From Bacteroidota bacterium (GTDB lineage Bacteria > Bacteroidota > Bacteroidia > Bacteroidales > UBA12481): a stretch of 64,000 nt of DNA. Below, piece by piece: positions 40,148 through 49,422 of the stretch. Location of the stretch: contig JABHCC010000100.1 in the NCBI GenBank assembly GCA_018669475.1, positions 1-64,000 of the forward strand. The letters run 5' to 3'. The first letter of the stretch is position 1. Each line of letters begins with the position of its first letter. The notes under the pieces were generated by a model. That model did not search any database. It worked only from the letters and a program-made list of their open reading frames with translations, and was not told where the DNA came from. Made by a program: the position numbers and the translations under genes.

Positions 40148-41084
40148 TTTTATTAAACATTATGGGGGGCTGCTCCTGAAGGGAATGGGAATGGGTGCAG
40201 CTAATGTTATCCCAGGTGTTAGCGGAGGCACTATAGCTTTGATTACAGGAATTTTTGAACCGTTAATTCACTCTCTGAAATCGTTTAATCTTGTAGCAAT
40301 AAAATTGTTATTTACCGGTAAATGGAAAACATTTGCTAAACATATTAATCTCAATTTTCTAATTGCTGTCTTTTTAGGGATATTCATCAGTATTTATAGT
40401 TTGGCCAAGATACTTGGATATCTTTTTGAGAACTATCCCGTACTGATATGGGCCTTCTTTTTTGGCCTAATCATGGCATCAGTATATTATGTCGGCAGAA
40501 CAATTGGTAACAGGAAAACTTCCGTCTGGATGATGTTCCTTATTGGCACAATAATAGCCATAGGTATCGCATTATTAAAACCTGCTCAACAGAATGAGCA
40601 AATCTATTATCTTTTTATCTGTGGTATTGTAGCAGTTTGCAGCATGATACTTCCCGGTTTATCAGGTTCATTTGTCCTGATACTACTTGGTAATTATCAA
40701 TTAGTTATGATAGATGCTGTAAGCAACCTCGATATTGATATTCTTATTCCGGTCATTGGTGGTGCTATTGTGGGTCTTCTTGCCTTTTCACATCTCCTTT
40801 CATGGATCTTCAAAAAATACAAGAACCAAACCCTCGCACTGCTTACAGGTTTTATGCTCGGATCTCTTTTAATGCTCTGGCCCTGGAAAGAAGCCATCTA
40901 CACCCTGGATGAACAAGGTAATAATGTACTTTCCCGTTCAGGAGATTTACTTTTGGAAGGCTATCGTTATATCACTCCCTACTTTACTGACACTGCAACT
41001 TATTTGGCTATCTTTTGCATTCTTTTGGGAGCATTATCGATTGCATTAATTGAAATGCAGGCAAAAAGGAGCACAGCAAAATGA
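40134..41084 (+). CDS. DUF368 polytopic membrane protein
   Basis: The 316-residue protein has about nine hydrophobic segments and the family mark GMGMGAANVIPGVSGGTIAL near the N-terminus, repeated more weakly as CSMILPGLSGSFVLILLG, an inverted-repeat transporter pattern. DUF368 proteins (PopT/UptA-related superfamily) have been linked to recycling of undecaprenyl phosphate across the membrane; applying that here is inference. The frame is open to 40077, inside the TPR gene, but the start at 40134 matches the family. It overlaps aroE by 4 bases. Confidence 0.88.
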   Translation: MNLNNFIKHYGGLLLKGMGMGAANVIPGVSGGTIALITGIFEPLIHSLKSFNLVAIKLLFTGKWKTFAKHINLNFLIAVFLGIFISIYSLAKILGYLFENYPVLIWAFFFGLIMASVYYVGRTIGNRKTSVWMMFLIGTIIAIGIALLKPAQQNEQIYYLFICGIVAVCSMILPGLSGSFVLILLGNYQLVMIDAVSNLDIDILIPVIGGAIVGLLAFSHLLSWIFKKYKNQTLALLTGFMLGSLLMLWPWKEAIYTLDEQGNNVLSRSGDLLLEGYRYITPYFTDTATYLAIFCILLGALSIALIEMQAKRSTAK

Positions 41085-41827
41085 TCAGGCGTTTTGGACT
41101 CATAGGATATCCTTTAGGTCATTCTTTTTCACCCGACTATTTTGCCCGAAAATTCAAGCAAGACAAGATCTCCGATTGTGTTTATGATACCTTTGAAATA
41201 CAATCTATCAATGAGCTTAATCATGTGCTTCAGAAACACCAGGATATTCAAGGGCTGAATGTAACTATTCCTTACAAGGAAGCAGTGATTCCTTATCTTA
41301 ATGAATTAAGTGAAGAAGCTAAACTCATTGGTGCAGTGAACACCATTCAATTTATCAAAGAAGCGAAGGGCTTAAAGAAAATCGGACACAATACTGATGT
41401 TCAAGGTTTCAGAGACAGTCTCTCAGATCTGATAGGCTCTGCCCGCCCTGCAGCATTGGTTCTTGGATCGGGAGGTTCATCAAAAGCAGTGTGTTATGTA
41501 CTCAGAGAGATGGGTATTGCTTTTCATATAGTTTCAAGATCCGGTTCAGAAAAGACTATCTCCTATGGTAGTCTGACTGCAAAAACCATCCAGAAGCATT
41601 CTTTGATAATCAACACTACTCCACTTGGAATGCATCCAAAAGTTGATACAAAACCTTTGATACCGTACAAAGGTTTAAGCTCAAATCATTTTCTATTTGA
41701 CCTGGTTTATAATCCTGAAATTACAGCGTTTATGAAAGAAGGGAATTTCGCCGGAGCCAAAACTAAAAATGGTTTTGACATGCTAATGCTCCAGGCTGAA
41801 GCCTCATGGAGAATATGGAATCAATAG
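41081..41827 (+). CDS. aroE: Shikimate dehydrogenase
   Basis: The 248-residue NADP enzyme reduces 3-dehydroshikimate in aromatic amino acid synthesis. Visible: FGLIGYPLGHSFSP, NVTIPYKEAV with the catalytic Lys, GAVNTI, HNTDVQGF with the substrate Asp, LGSGGSSKAVCYVL nucleotide loop, NTTPLGMHP and NGFDMLMLQAEASWRIW. Slightly shorter than the E. coli enzyme, as normal in Bacteroidota. Last gene of the plus-strand group, convergent with the lyase gene. Confidence 0.96.
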   Translation: MIRRFGLIGYPLGHSFSPDYFARKFKQDKISDCVYDTFEIQSINELNHVLQKHQDIQGLNVTIPYKEAVIPYLNELSEEAKLIGAVNTIQFIKEAKGLKKIGHNTDVQGFRDSLSDLIGSARPAALVLGSGGSSKAVCYVLREMGIAFHIVSRSGSEKTISYGSLTAKTIQKHSLIINTTPLGMHPKVDTKPLIPYKGLSSNHFLFDLVYNPEITAFMKEGNFAGAKTKNGFDMLMLQAEASWRIWNQ

Positions 41828-41848
41828 ACAAAGCTATTCGGGTTTATC

Positions 41849-44167
41849 TCATTCCTCTTCAACACTCCGCCAATACCTGGCTTTAGATATCCCTGATACA
41901 TCACCACTACCATCAAAGGCCAGACCAAAATAATTAGGTTTCTGGCTAAATAACTCTTTCCCTTTATAAATAGCCTTTGATACATTAACCAAAGTGTACT
42001 TCAAAGCATTATTGGATCCCTTCAGGTAATAAAAATCTGCATTTGTCTTCATTTCGCCATAGCTGACTTTTCCAGATTCATAGGTGTATTTTGGTCGTCT
42101 GTAATCACGAATCATCTCTTTTCTTAAATCAGCCTTTACACCAATCTCATAGAATACCTCATCCTGATTAATCCTTAAGCATATCCCATTGCTTTCTTCC
42201 TCATCCTGAACCAATTCAATTTGTGCAAGCAAACTCTCAGGACGGATCTTACTATCATGCGGATACAATACGGTGACAAAGGCTATCGTTTGACCCAGTT
42301 CGAAGAACTGACCAGAATACTCTGATATTAAATACTCCTCCTGCCAGTACCGTGGTGCTTTTTCCACACTTTCAAAACGGTAATGTGATCTGGGAAAATG
42401 AATTAGTAATCTTTGATCTGAATCAACACTTAAATTTCTTAAGCTATCATATCCGGTATCATACCAATGTTCACCCTGCTCGTATATCTTTCTTGTATAC
42501 CACAAATTGGCTGCGGTTAAAAAGTTCTCACGCGTTCCTTTCAGCAAATCAACCACCACATAACAATTTGCTTCTTTTAGCCATACGATTATACGGTCTG
42601 ATTCATAAGCCATATTATCATCTATAACCCGTGTTCGCGAATAGTCAAAATCATTAAATGTTAAAAAATCAATCTTCTGCGTCCTTACATTCTTGTATCC
42701 TCCTGAATTTCTCAAGAAACCTAAAACACTCTGACCAGGAATCTCAGGGCGGTCAGTAGGTGAGTATCTAAACTCACCTTCTTTTTGCCCAAAGAATATC
42801 TTCTCAGGACGTACACACATCCTGTTATGGAAGTAATCCTGTCGGTATGCACCAAATGGTCCGCTAGGCATGAAATCACGATATCCCCCATCATGCAATA
42901 ATATTCCCCTATTATTCATTAGCAAAACAATACTATTCTCATCAGCATGCCCGTGTGTCATCTTTTCTTCCTCTACTACAATTCCATCACGAAGAAACCC
43001 TCTGGATAAGTAACCTGCTTCACCTTCATCTTTGTAGTTAAGCAACAGATAACTATCATCAGGATTCCAGCCCGATCGCATAACTACCTTTTTCCCAATC
43101 ACATCATCCATCACCTCTACACTACCCGACTTGGGCTGCACTGCTTCTACAGACTGATCTCCAAGAAGATAACAATCCAGAAGAATATATGCCAAACCGA
43201 TTGACTTAGTATTATCCCAATTAATATACTTCTCAGCAAGTTTCTCAGCCACCCATTTATGCTCTGATGACTGATAAACACCAGCTGCCGTTTCAAAATA
43301 AACCAGCCAACGCGACCAATTTGATTGCCAATAAGCATCTCCAAAATCCGGAATCATATAATCCGGACAAAAAAGCTCCAGGAAATACCTAGAATAATAA
43401 AACATCTCCGGCTCATAGAATAATTTGCTCATTTGGTCAGTTGCATATCCATATCCTATCAATGCATACAGCCAAATGGCATTATAATGAGAAGCATCCT
43501 CAATTTCCCAATTACCCCAATTGTCAAATATCAGAGCCTTTTCATACATCTTCCAGATTTCGATATCACAGTGCTCAGGCATTACTTTTAAAGCCAAGGC
43601 CATTGTTTCAGCCCTAAGGGCAGCCCTGTTCATGGCTCCCCATTCCTGACTCTGAAGTAAATAATTCACAGAATGGGCCATCACTTCTTCAAGATGCCTG
43701 GTTTCCTCCTCACTAAACCAAGAGCTTTCTTTCAGAATCTCGTACGGTCGCAAGAATCGCTGGGCAGTAAAGAAATCAGGTAGTGCCGGTACTCCATTTG
43801 TATAATCAGGCCTTTTCTCAGCAGCCCAATCAGGAAACACATCACGAAAGCTATCATATTTAAGTAGTATCTCTTTAGCTCTTTGTGCATACACTTTCTT
43901 TCTCTTCATCTTATACAGATGTGCGTATATTGTCGCAATTTCAAGCATTCGGGAAGGCGGTCGATATCCAAAAACAGAATTAGGATCAGTGTTAGCTCTC
44001 CATATCCCAGTCAGAGAATCCAGATTATCGTAAGTCCAGTTAGCTGAACGTTCGGCAAATTCCAGATATTTAACATCCAGTTTCTTTTGAGCACCTGCCG
44101 GATGAGCTGTCGCCAGCAAGATGATTAGAAGTAATTGCAGACCTTTTAGTTGTGACATATTTAACAT
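41849..44167 (-). CDS. Secreted heparinase II/III-type polysaccharide lyase
   Basis: The 772-residue protein has a signal peptide (hydrophobic, ending PAGAQ), a helical toroid at about 60-340 with repeated Trp/Tyr-rich helices (NYLLQSQEWGAMNRAALRAE), then a heparinase II/III-like beta domain with MTHGHADENSIVLLMNNRG and LLHDGGYRDF, the family signature including the metal-site His. Such lyases split uronate-containing polysaccharides by beta elimination, leaving an unsaturated uronate. It is the last gene of the nine-gene catabolic cluster, 27 bases after the Gfo/Idh gene. Substrate unknown; the only clearly exported member of the set. Confidence 0.82.
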   Translation of the reverse strand: MLNMSQLKGLQLLLIILLATAHPAGAQKKLDVKYLEFAERSANWTYDNLDSLTGIWRANTDPNSVFGYRPPSRMLEIATIYAHLYKMKRKKVYAQRAKEILLKYDSFRDVFPDWAAEKRPDYTNGVPALPDFFTAQRFLRPYEILKESSWFSEEETRHLEEVMAHSVNYLLQSQEWGAMNRAALRAETMALALKVMPEHCDIEIWKMYEKALIFDNWGNWEIEDASHYNAIWLYALIGYGYATDQMSKLFYEPEMFYYSRYFLELFCPDYMIPDFGDAYWQSNWSRWLVYFETAAGVYQSSEHKWVAEKLAEKYINWDNTKSIGLAYILLDCYLLGDQSVEAVQPKSGSVEVMDDVIGKKVVMRSGWNPDDSYLLLNYKDEGEAGYLSRGFLRDGIVVEEEKMTHGHADENSIVLLMNNRGILLHDGGYRDFMPSGPFGAYRQDYFHNRMCVRPEKIFFGQKEGEFRYSPTDRPEIPGQSVLGFLRNSGGYKNVRTQKIDFLTFNDFDYSRTRVIDDNMAYESDRIIVWLKEANCYVVVDLLKGTRENFLTAANLWYTRKIYEQGEHWYDTGYDSLRNLSVDSDQRLLIHFPRSHYRFESVEKAPRYWQEEYLISEYSGQFFELGQTIAFVTVLYPHDSKIRPESLLAQIELVQDEEESNGICLRINQDEVFYEIGVKADLRKEMIRDYRRPKYTYESGKVSYGEMKTNADFYYLKGSNNALKYTLVNVSKAIYKGKELFSQKPNYFGLAFDGSGDVSGISKARYWRSVEEE

Positions 44168-44194
44168 CAGTATAATTATTTAATGTTATTGTGT

Positions 44195-45376
44195 TCAGTA
44201 TTTTATATTGAATTTCTGTCCCGGAGAAGCATAAGCAAAGCCAGATTGACCTGGCATAACACCCTGTTGATAAGAAGAATATATCATGTAACTTAATCCC
44301 TGAACATATCTTCTGACCCCATCATCAACAACTAATGAAGGCTCGAAACCTTTTATAAGCTTAATCTCTGACAGTGCCTCAATTACCTGGGTATGTGCCA
44401 GAGAAGCCTCAGGCGGACAAATAAGCGTGGGTTTATTCTGGCATGCCTCAATTGCAACTTTCAATTTATGAAATTGCAAGGTATCATCGGGATTACCATA
44501 GTTCTTGATGCTTCCGTCATTAAAAACAGCAACAATATCTTTCGATAATTCTCCATAATAAACAACTCCATTATCACACTCTAAAATAAATAGCGGACCT
44601 TTCTCTGTATGAGTTGCATGCGAGCCATAGAAAGATATTCTTGTTTCATCCCTGGTAAATAGTTCAAGAACTGCTGTGTCAAATGTCTGAATGTTATAAG
44701 CCCTGTACAATTCTGCCTGACCTGATACCGGCACAGCTGATTCCTCCATACTGGATCCGGTAAGATAAAGCAGGTTATGTAAAAAATGTGCCATGGCATT
44801 ATTTACCGGATTATCATTAATGATTTCACCGGAGTGACTGTACTTCTTTCCAGCCCAATTATTCCTATTATAATAATTGTAATCTCTTGGCCATAATATC
44901 ATGGTTTTAGCACGTTTAACTTTACCTAATTTTCCATCCAGAAGATCTTGTTTCAGATCTCTGATTGCTTTGGAAAAGCTCCATTGATATCCGGTCATTA
45001 CCCATCCTTTGCTCGCATCCCGGGCCTCAATAATTCTATGTGCCTCTTGTAAAGAAGAAGCCAGTGGTTTATCAAGTAAAACATTACACCCATGCTTTAA
45101 AGCATCAATAGTCTGAGAACCATGCCTGTGAATTGGCGAAACAATAACGACCAGATCAATATTCTTCAGAGAATTTTTAAAGTCTTCGTATTCAGTGAAA
45201 CAATTTACTCCATTTTTTATCAGCTCCGGATAGATTTCCAAATCCACAAGTTTGGGATCAAATACTGAGCTAAGAATAGCATTGAAGCCATCCGGCAGGT
45301 TAAAAAATGCTTTCAAATAATGATAGCCATATCCTCCGGCTCCCGACAGGGCAACAGATATTTTGTGCTTATTCAT
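44195..45376 (-). CDS. Gfo/Idh/MocA family oxidoreductase
   Basis: The 393-residue protein has an N-terminal Rossmann domain with the glycine stretch SGAGGYGYHYLKAF, VVIVSPIHRHGSQTIDALKHG and LLDKPLASSLQEAH (the usual EKP is DKP here), then the substrate-binding sheet domain. The family oxidises or reduces ring hydroxyls of sugars and cyclitols with NAD(P), including C3 oxidation of glycosides. No signal peptide. Overlaps the SDR gene by 4 bases. Confidence 0.88.
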   Translation of the reverse strand: MNKHKISVALSGAGGYGYHYLKAFFNLPDGFNAILSSVFDPKLVDLEIYPELIKNGVNCFTEYEDFKNSLKNIDLVVIVSPIHRHGSQTIDALKHGCNVLLDKPLASSLQEAHRIIEARDASKGWVMTGYQWSFSKAIRDLKQDLLDGKLGKVKRAKTMILWPRDYNYYNRNNWAGKKYSHSGEIINDNPVNNAMAHFLHNLLYLTGSSMEESAVPVSGQAELYRAYNIQTFDTAVLELFTRDETRISFYGSHATHTEKGPLFILECDNGVVYYGELSKDIVAVFNDGSIKNYGNPDDTLQFHKLKVAIEACQNKPTLICPPEASLAHTQVIEALSEIKLIKGFEPSLVVDDGVRRYVQGLSYMIYSSYQQGVMPGQSGFAYASPGQKFNIKY

Positions 45377-46137
45377 TTTAATGATCTTATCTGCATACCT
45401 CCTGAAATTTCTACAACCATGCCATTGGCATAATTAAAATCGCCTGAAAGCAGAGATCTTACTGCTCCTGCAATATCCTCAGGCTGACCTATTCTTGCCT
45501 GCGGAATCAGGCCTTCGCTAATGAGTTTTGAATATTTCTCCATTACAGGTTTTGTCATGTCTGTTTCAATAACACCCGGTCTGACTTCAAATACTCTTAT
45601 TGATGAATCAGCTAAACGATCAGCCATAACTTGAGAAAACATACTCAAAGCGGCTTTTGACATGCAGTATTCGGCTCTGTTTATTGAGGAAGTAATTGCT
45701 GAAACAGAAGTAATAAAAATGATCGAGCCGGTATCAGCTTTTACCATACTTGGATATAATAGTTGAGTCAGAAAAACAGGGCCGGCAAGATTAATATTCA
45801 TCACTCTCGTATAGCTCTCTCTTGTCATTTCTAATACATCATTTCGTACTTTTGGTGCTACGCCAGCATTATGAATCACTACATTAAGCCAATCACATTC
45901 ATTATCAACGAAGTCTCTGATTTTGATTTGATCATCCTGATCTCCAATGTCAGCGCGCAAACATGAATAGCTTACATCATTTATCCGGGCCAGATCATTC
46001 ATTACTTTGTCATCCTGATCAATATTTCGGGATACTCCTATCACAGAATATCCAGCAGACAATAATTCCTTTGCTATTGAACGGCCTATTCCCCTGGATG
46101 CACCAGTTACTAATGCTGTCTTTCTTTCCTGATTCAT
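45373..46137 (-). CDS. Short-chain dehydrogenase/reductase
   Basis: The 254-residue protein is a classical SDR: TGASRGIGRSIA for cofactor, NAGVAP, and the catalytic Ser-Tyr-Lys in ITSVSAITSSINRAEYCMSKAAL, with a C-terminal ANGMVVEISGGMQIR. R/D-type residues after the first strand (VSRNIDQDD) do not settle NAD versus NADP. In the cluster it probably interconverts a keto and hydroxy intermediate. Overlaps both neighbours by 4 bases. Confidence 0.9.
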   Translation of the reverse strand: MNQERKTALVTGASRGIGRSIAKELLSAGYSVIGVSRNIDQDDKVMNDLARINDVSYSCLRADIGDQDDQIKIRDFVDNECDWLNVVIHNAGVAPKVRNDVLEMTRESYTRVMNINLAGPVFLTQLLYPSMVKADTGSIIFITSVSAITSSINRAEYCMSKAALSMFSQVMADRLADSSIRVFEVRPGVIETDMTKPVMEKYSKLISEGLIPQARIGQPEDIAGAVRSLLSGDFNYANGMVVEISGGMQIRSLK

Positions 46138-48131
46138 GAGCCTACTATTTTATTGTTTCTAAAATCTTTCCAGAGGGTCTCGAACCACTCTGTATCTACT
46201 GGTATTGAACGAACTTCTTGCCATTCAGTATTCAGCTCATCATCGGCAAACCAAAGCTGTAATTGATTCTCACTGGTGAAACATGGTGGTTCTTCCAGAT
46301 CATAGCAAAGTGTTTTATTTACCCAAGGCAAAGATTTACTTCCTGTTTGTTTAAGAATAATATATGAGCCACGACTTTCTCCTCCATTTGCAATATGCAA
46401 ATCAATTGCTTTCAGAAAGCACAGTTGAGAGATCAGGTGTTCACGCAAACGAAATAACTCACAGGCAGAATAGCCATTTGTGGGAATACTTAAGGCAAAT
46501 ACTCGTTCTTTTTGCTCCAAACAGTTTAATATGGCTTTCTTAATCTTCTGCTCATTTCTAATGAAACCAGCACTTTCAGACATTCTGGTTTTTAGAATCG
46601 AGAATTCTTTTTCATTATTCTGTGCTTCAGGAATACTCTCCTCATAATCTCCTGTATTGAACAAATCATAAATTTGGTTTTCAACAGAATATATAAATGC
46701 ACTTCTCTTTACTTTAAAAGATTTATTTCGTGACTTGATCATCTGGGAAGCCCTTATTCCTCCAACCTGACCCGCATTCAGAGCTGAGCCTCCCGGACGA
46801 TAAACTCCATGGCTTCCATTCACTTCTCCGACGGGAAATAAATTACTGATGTTACTTTCCCACCAAACAGAAGCAACAAGTCCCCCATTGCAATGTTGTG
46901 CACATACATCAATCTCAAGCGCCTCAGTATATAAATCAATCCTATTTCGTCGATATAAGTCTATAGCGGGTCGGTTCATTTGCTCAAGTCTCAGAATAGG
47001 AGTATCAGCATTTACATTAGAATTAGCCAGATATTCTTTAAGCAGATCCCCGCCTTCTGAGATACTAATTTCTTCTCCGTCAGATCCTTTTAAATTTGAA
47101 CGATAATCAATAAAGACTCGTCTATTAAAGATGTATTTCTCCTGATAAACAAGGAGATCAATGAGAGATGAACCTTGATTATCAACCTTTCTGGCATCAA
47201 ATGGCCACTGATATCCTTTCAAAAATATTGCATTAATCAAATCGGCGGGCCTTGTGAAATATTCAGATAAAAACTCATATTCCCTTCCGGCCTCATCCAC
47301 ACTATAATATCTTGGAATTACTTGCTGATAAGATCCTGACAAATTCCAGCGAAATTTAGTTGAGGCGATCCCAAATTGTGACTCTGTAAGGTTACAAGCT
47401 TTAGCTCCAATATCCATTGCCAAACCCATTGCACCAACCTGAGATTCAGGATATACTGATGCCTCGTACAATCCTCCCGGGCCACCAGTAGCCAAAATAG
47501 TATTCTCTGCCTGAATAAGCAGGTAATTGGCTTTTGCATCTGGGTCGCTTCCCAAGCTCAATGCCAAAACTCCAATAAGTTTATCACCCTGAGGTCCTGA
47601 TGTTGTCAATAGCTTTATAACCTGATAACGATCCAGGATTGGAATATTTGCCTCAACAACTTTTCTTGCCAGTGCCTCGAACATAAGTTTGCTTGTAAGA
47701 GGGCCTGCTGACGTACCGCGTCCTTTAGGATCATGATCAGTAAGATATCCCGGAAAGCGGCCATAACGGTCAAATGGGAATGGTACTCCAGCACTAACAA
47801 GATTGTAGAAAGCCTGACTTGACAGTGCTGCTTCAATCAGGGCGATATCTCCATGCATTGCACCTCCTTTGAACAGACTTTCAGCCATATCCAGAACACT
47901 ATCTCCTTCAGGTCCATCGGCAGCTAATCGGTGATAAGTTTGCTTATCGGAGCCAGCATTATTTGAGGTGCCACCACCCCATTTCTCAGTAATTACAGAA
48001 ATTTTTTCAATCCCATTCTCATGTAGTTGGACAGCTGCATTTAATCCTGCTGCTCCTGAACCAATAACCAGTGCATCGAGTCGCAAAAACTCAAAATTTA
48101 TTCCTGCTATATCAAGTTTTTCTTTATGCAT
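46134..48131 (-). CDS. FAD-dependent fumarate reductase/aspartate oxidase-like protein
   Basis: The 665-residue protein has the dinucleotide loop ALVIGSGAAGLNAAVQLHEN, a flavin-binding ATGGPGGLYEA, and the substrate and FAD region HCNGGLVASVWWESNISNLF plus GEVNGSHGVYRPGGSALNAG, all as in the flavoprotein subunit superfamily of fumarate reductase, succinate dehydrogenase and L-aspartate oxidase. No twin-arginine or other signal peptide. The family moves hydride to or from a C=C next to a carboxylate or carbonyl. The substrate residues differ from true fumarate reductases, so function is open. The C-terminal 170 residues are divergent. It overlaps the old-yellow-enzyme gene by 8 bases. Confidence 0.8.
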   Translation of the reverse strand: MHKEKLDIAGINFEFLRLDALVIGSGAAGLNAAVQLHENGIEKISVITEKWGGGTSNNAGSDKQTYHRLAADGPEGDSVLDMAESLFKGGAMHGDIALIEAALSSQAFYNLVSAGVPFPFDRYGRFPGYLTDHDPKGRGTSAGPLTSKLMFEALARKVVEANIPILDRYQVIKLLTTSGPQGDKLIGVLALSLGSDPDAKANYLLIQAENTILATGGPGGLYEASVYPESQVGAMGLAMDIGAKACNLTESQFGIASTKFRWNLSGSYQQVIPRYYSVDEAGREYEFLSEYFTRPADLINAIFLKGYQWPFDARKVDNQGSSLIDLLVYQEKYIFNRRVFIDYRSNLKGSDGEEISISEGGDLLKEYLANSNVNADTPILRLEQMNRPAIDLYRRNRIDLYTEALEIDVCAQHCNGGLVASVWWESNISNLFPVGEVNGSHGVYRPGGSALNAGQVGGIRASQMIKSRNKSFKVKRSAFIYSVENQIYDLFNTGDYEESIPEAQNNEKEFSILKTRMSESAGFIRNEQKIKKAILNCLEQKERVFALSIPTNGYSACELFRLREHLISQLCFLKAIDLHIANGGESRGSYIILKQTGSKSLPWVNKTLCYDLEEPPCFTSENQLQLWFADDELNTEWQEVRSIPVDTEWFETLWKDFRNNKIVGS

Positions 48132-49422
48132 AAAAATCCCTGTCTCTAACGATACAACCTGAGCTTAAGCCATTCCGCATTCGATTAGTGCAACCTGAAC
48201 AGGCTATGCATACTTTTTTAATATTAGCCTCCTTTTCACGATAAAGGTCTGAAACTAAGTCAGGATATGCAATTCCTAATCTGCCAACTCCTACAGCCAT
48301 CGCCATATTTTTCTCAATAATTCCGGCAGCAACATTTGGAAAGAAATGTCTCAGCCATGATAATCCGGCCCCTACTACAGGGTTTGAAGTAAACTTACTG
48401 CTTTCTGAGCAGAGATGAATCATTCTTGCCACACCGGTCAGCTGGTGTTCAGGAGATTCAACACTATTTGTACTTGTCTTGTCAAATGGACGTCCTATCC
48501 ATGGATTAATATATGGGATTCCTGCACTTACACTCCATAAGCTAACTCCTTCTGAATCCATTGTATTCATGAGGGTTTCCACTTCTGAAAGATCTATTGT
48601 TGCAGATCCATCATCAGAAACCCCGAAGCCTTGATCAAGTCCATCATAGACATTAATTCTCGCACTAATAACTAATTGAGGTTCCGTTTGTCTAACACCT
48701 TCAATAATTTCTTTCATCAGGCGCAAACGTTTTTGCAGCTCCGGGCCACCATAAATACTGTTGGCTCTCTCCCTTGCAAATAGCAGCTCGTGTAAAAGAT
48801 AACCATGGCATGCTTTGATATCTACTCCATCAAATCCTGCTCTTCTCGCCAGAGAAGCTGCATCAATATGAGCATCCCTGATTCTTTTTAAATCATCGTC
48901 GTTTAATAAAATGGCTGATGAACTGGCTTCAGGCAGTCCATCACCCTGTGTCACAATTCTAGGAGCGGGACTCCCCTCGGGCTTAGCATACCTTCCAGAA
49001 TGGGTGAGCTGTATAATAGTTCTCACCTCAGAAGTGTCTGACCCAACCGGCTTTCCCTTGGCATGTATTCTTTCAACCAAGTGTTTAAAACTGTCTATAT
49101 TCTTTTGGTGTAAGAATAGTTGGGCTGGATTCGACCTGCCTTCTTCAGTAACACTAGTTGCTTCAGCCCATATTAATCCACTTCCTCCGGATGAAAACCT
49201 TTGATAGCGGCGAAAGCTAAGATCCCCGGGTGAACCGTCAGGTTTGGCATCAAACCCTTCCATAGGATGAATAAGAAATCGATTGGCAACAGACAGGTTT
49301 CCAAAAGACCACCCTGAAAATAAGCTATCAATATTCTCACTCCATGGTAAATCCAAACCCAATTCCCGGGCATGAGATTTTATTTCATCTGCAGTTTTAT
49401 AATGAAAGCGTTTATTTATCAT
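48124..49422 (-). CDS. Old-yellow-enzyme family reductase with C-terminal Fe-S cysteines
   Basis: The 432-residue FMN TIM barrel shows HPMEGFDAKPDGSPGDL, QLTHSGRYAKP and GVDIKACHGYLLHELL. In typical OYEs the substrate pair is His-x-x-His/Asn; here the first is K203, with H206 and Y208 kept. The C-terminus has C405, C408, C411 and C423 (CX2CX2CX11C), close to the 4Fe-4S set of 2,4-dienoyl-CoA reductase, but the following flavin/NADH domains of that enzyme are absent. It is expected to reduce an activated alkene using an external electron donor. Overlaps its neighbours by 8 and 4 bases. Confidence 0.85.
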   Translation of the reverse strand: MINKRFHYKTADEIKSHARELGLDLPWSENIDSLFSGWSFGNLSVANRFLIHPMEGFDAKPDGSPGDLSFRRYQRFSSGGSGLIWAEATSVTEEGRSNPAQLFLHQKNIDSFKHLVERIHAKGKPVGSDTSEVRTIIQLTHSGRYAKPEGSPAPRIVTQGDGLPEASSSAILLNDDDLKRIRDAHIDAASLARRAGFDGVDIKACHGYLLHELLFARERANSIYGGPELQKRLRLMKEIIEGVRQTEPQLVISARINVYDGLDQGFGVSDDGSATIDLSEVETLMNTMDSEGVSLWSVSAGIPYINPWIGRPFDKTSTNSVESPEHQLTGVARMIHLCSESSKFTSNPVVGAGLSWLRHFFPNVAAGIIEKNMAMAVGVGRLGIAYPDLVSDLYREKEANIKKVCIACSGCTNRMRNGLSSGCIVRDRDFYA

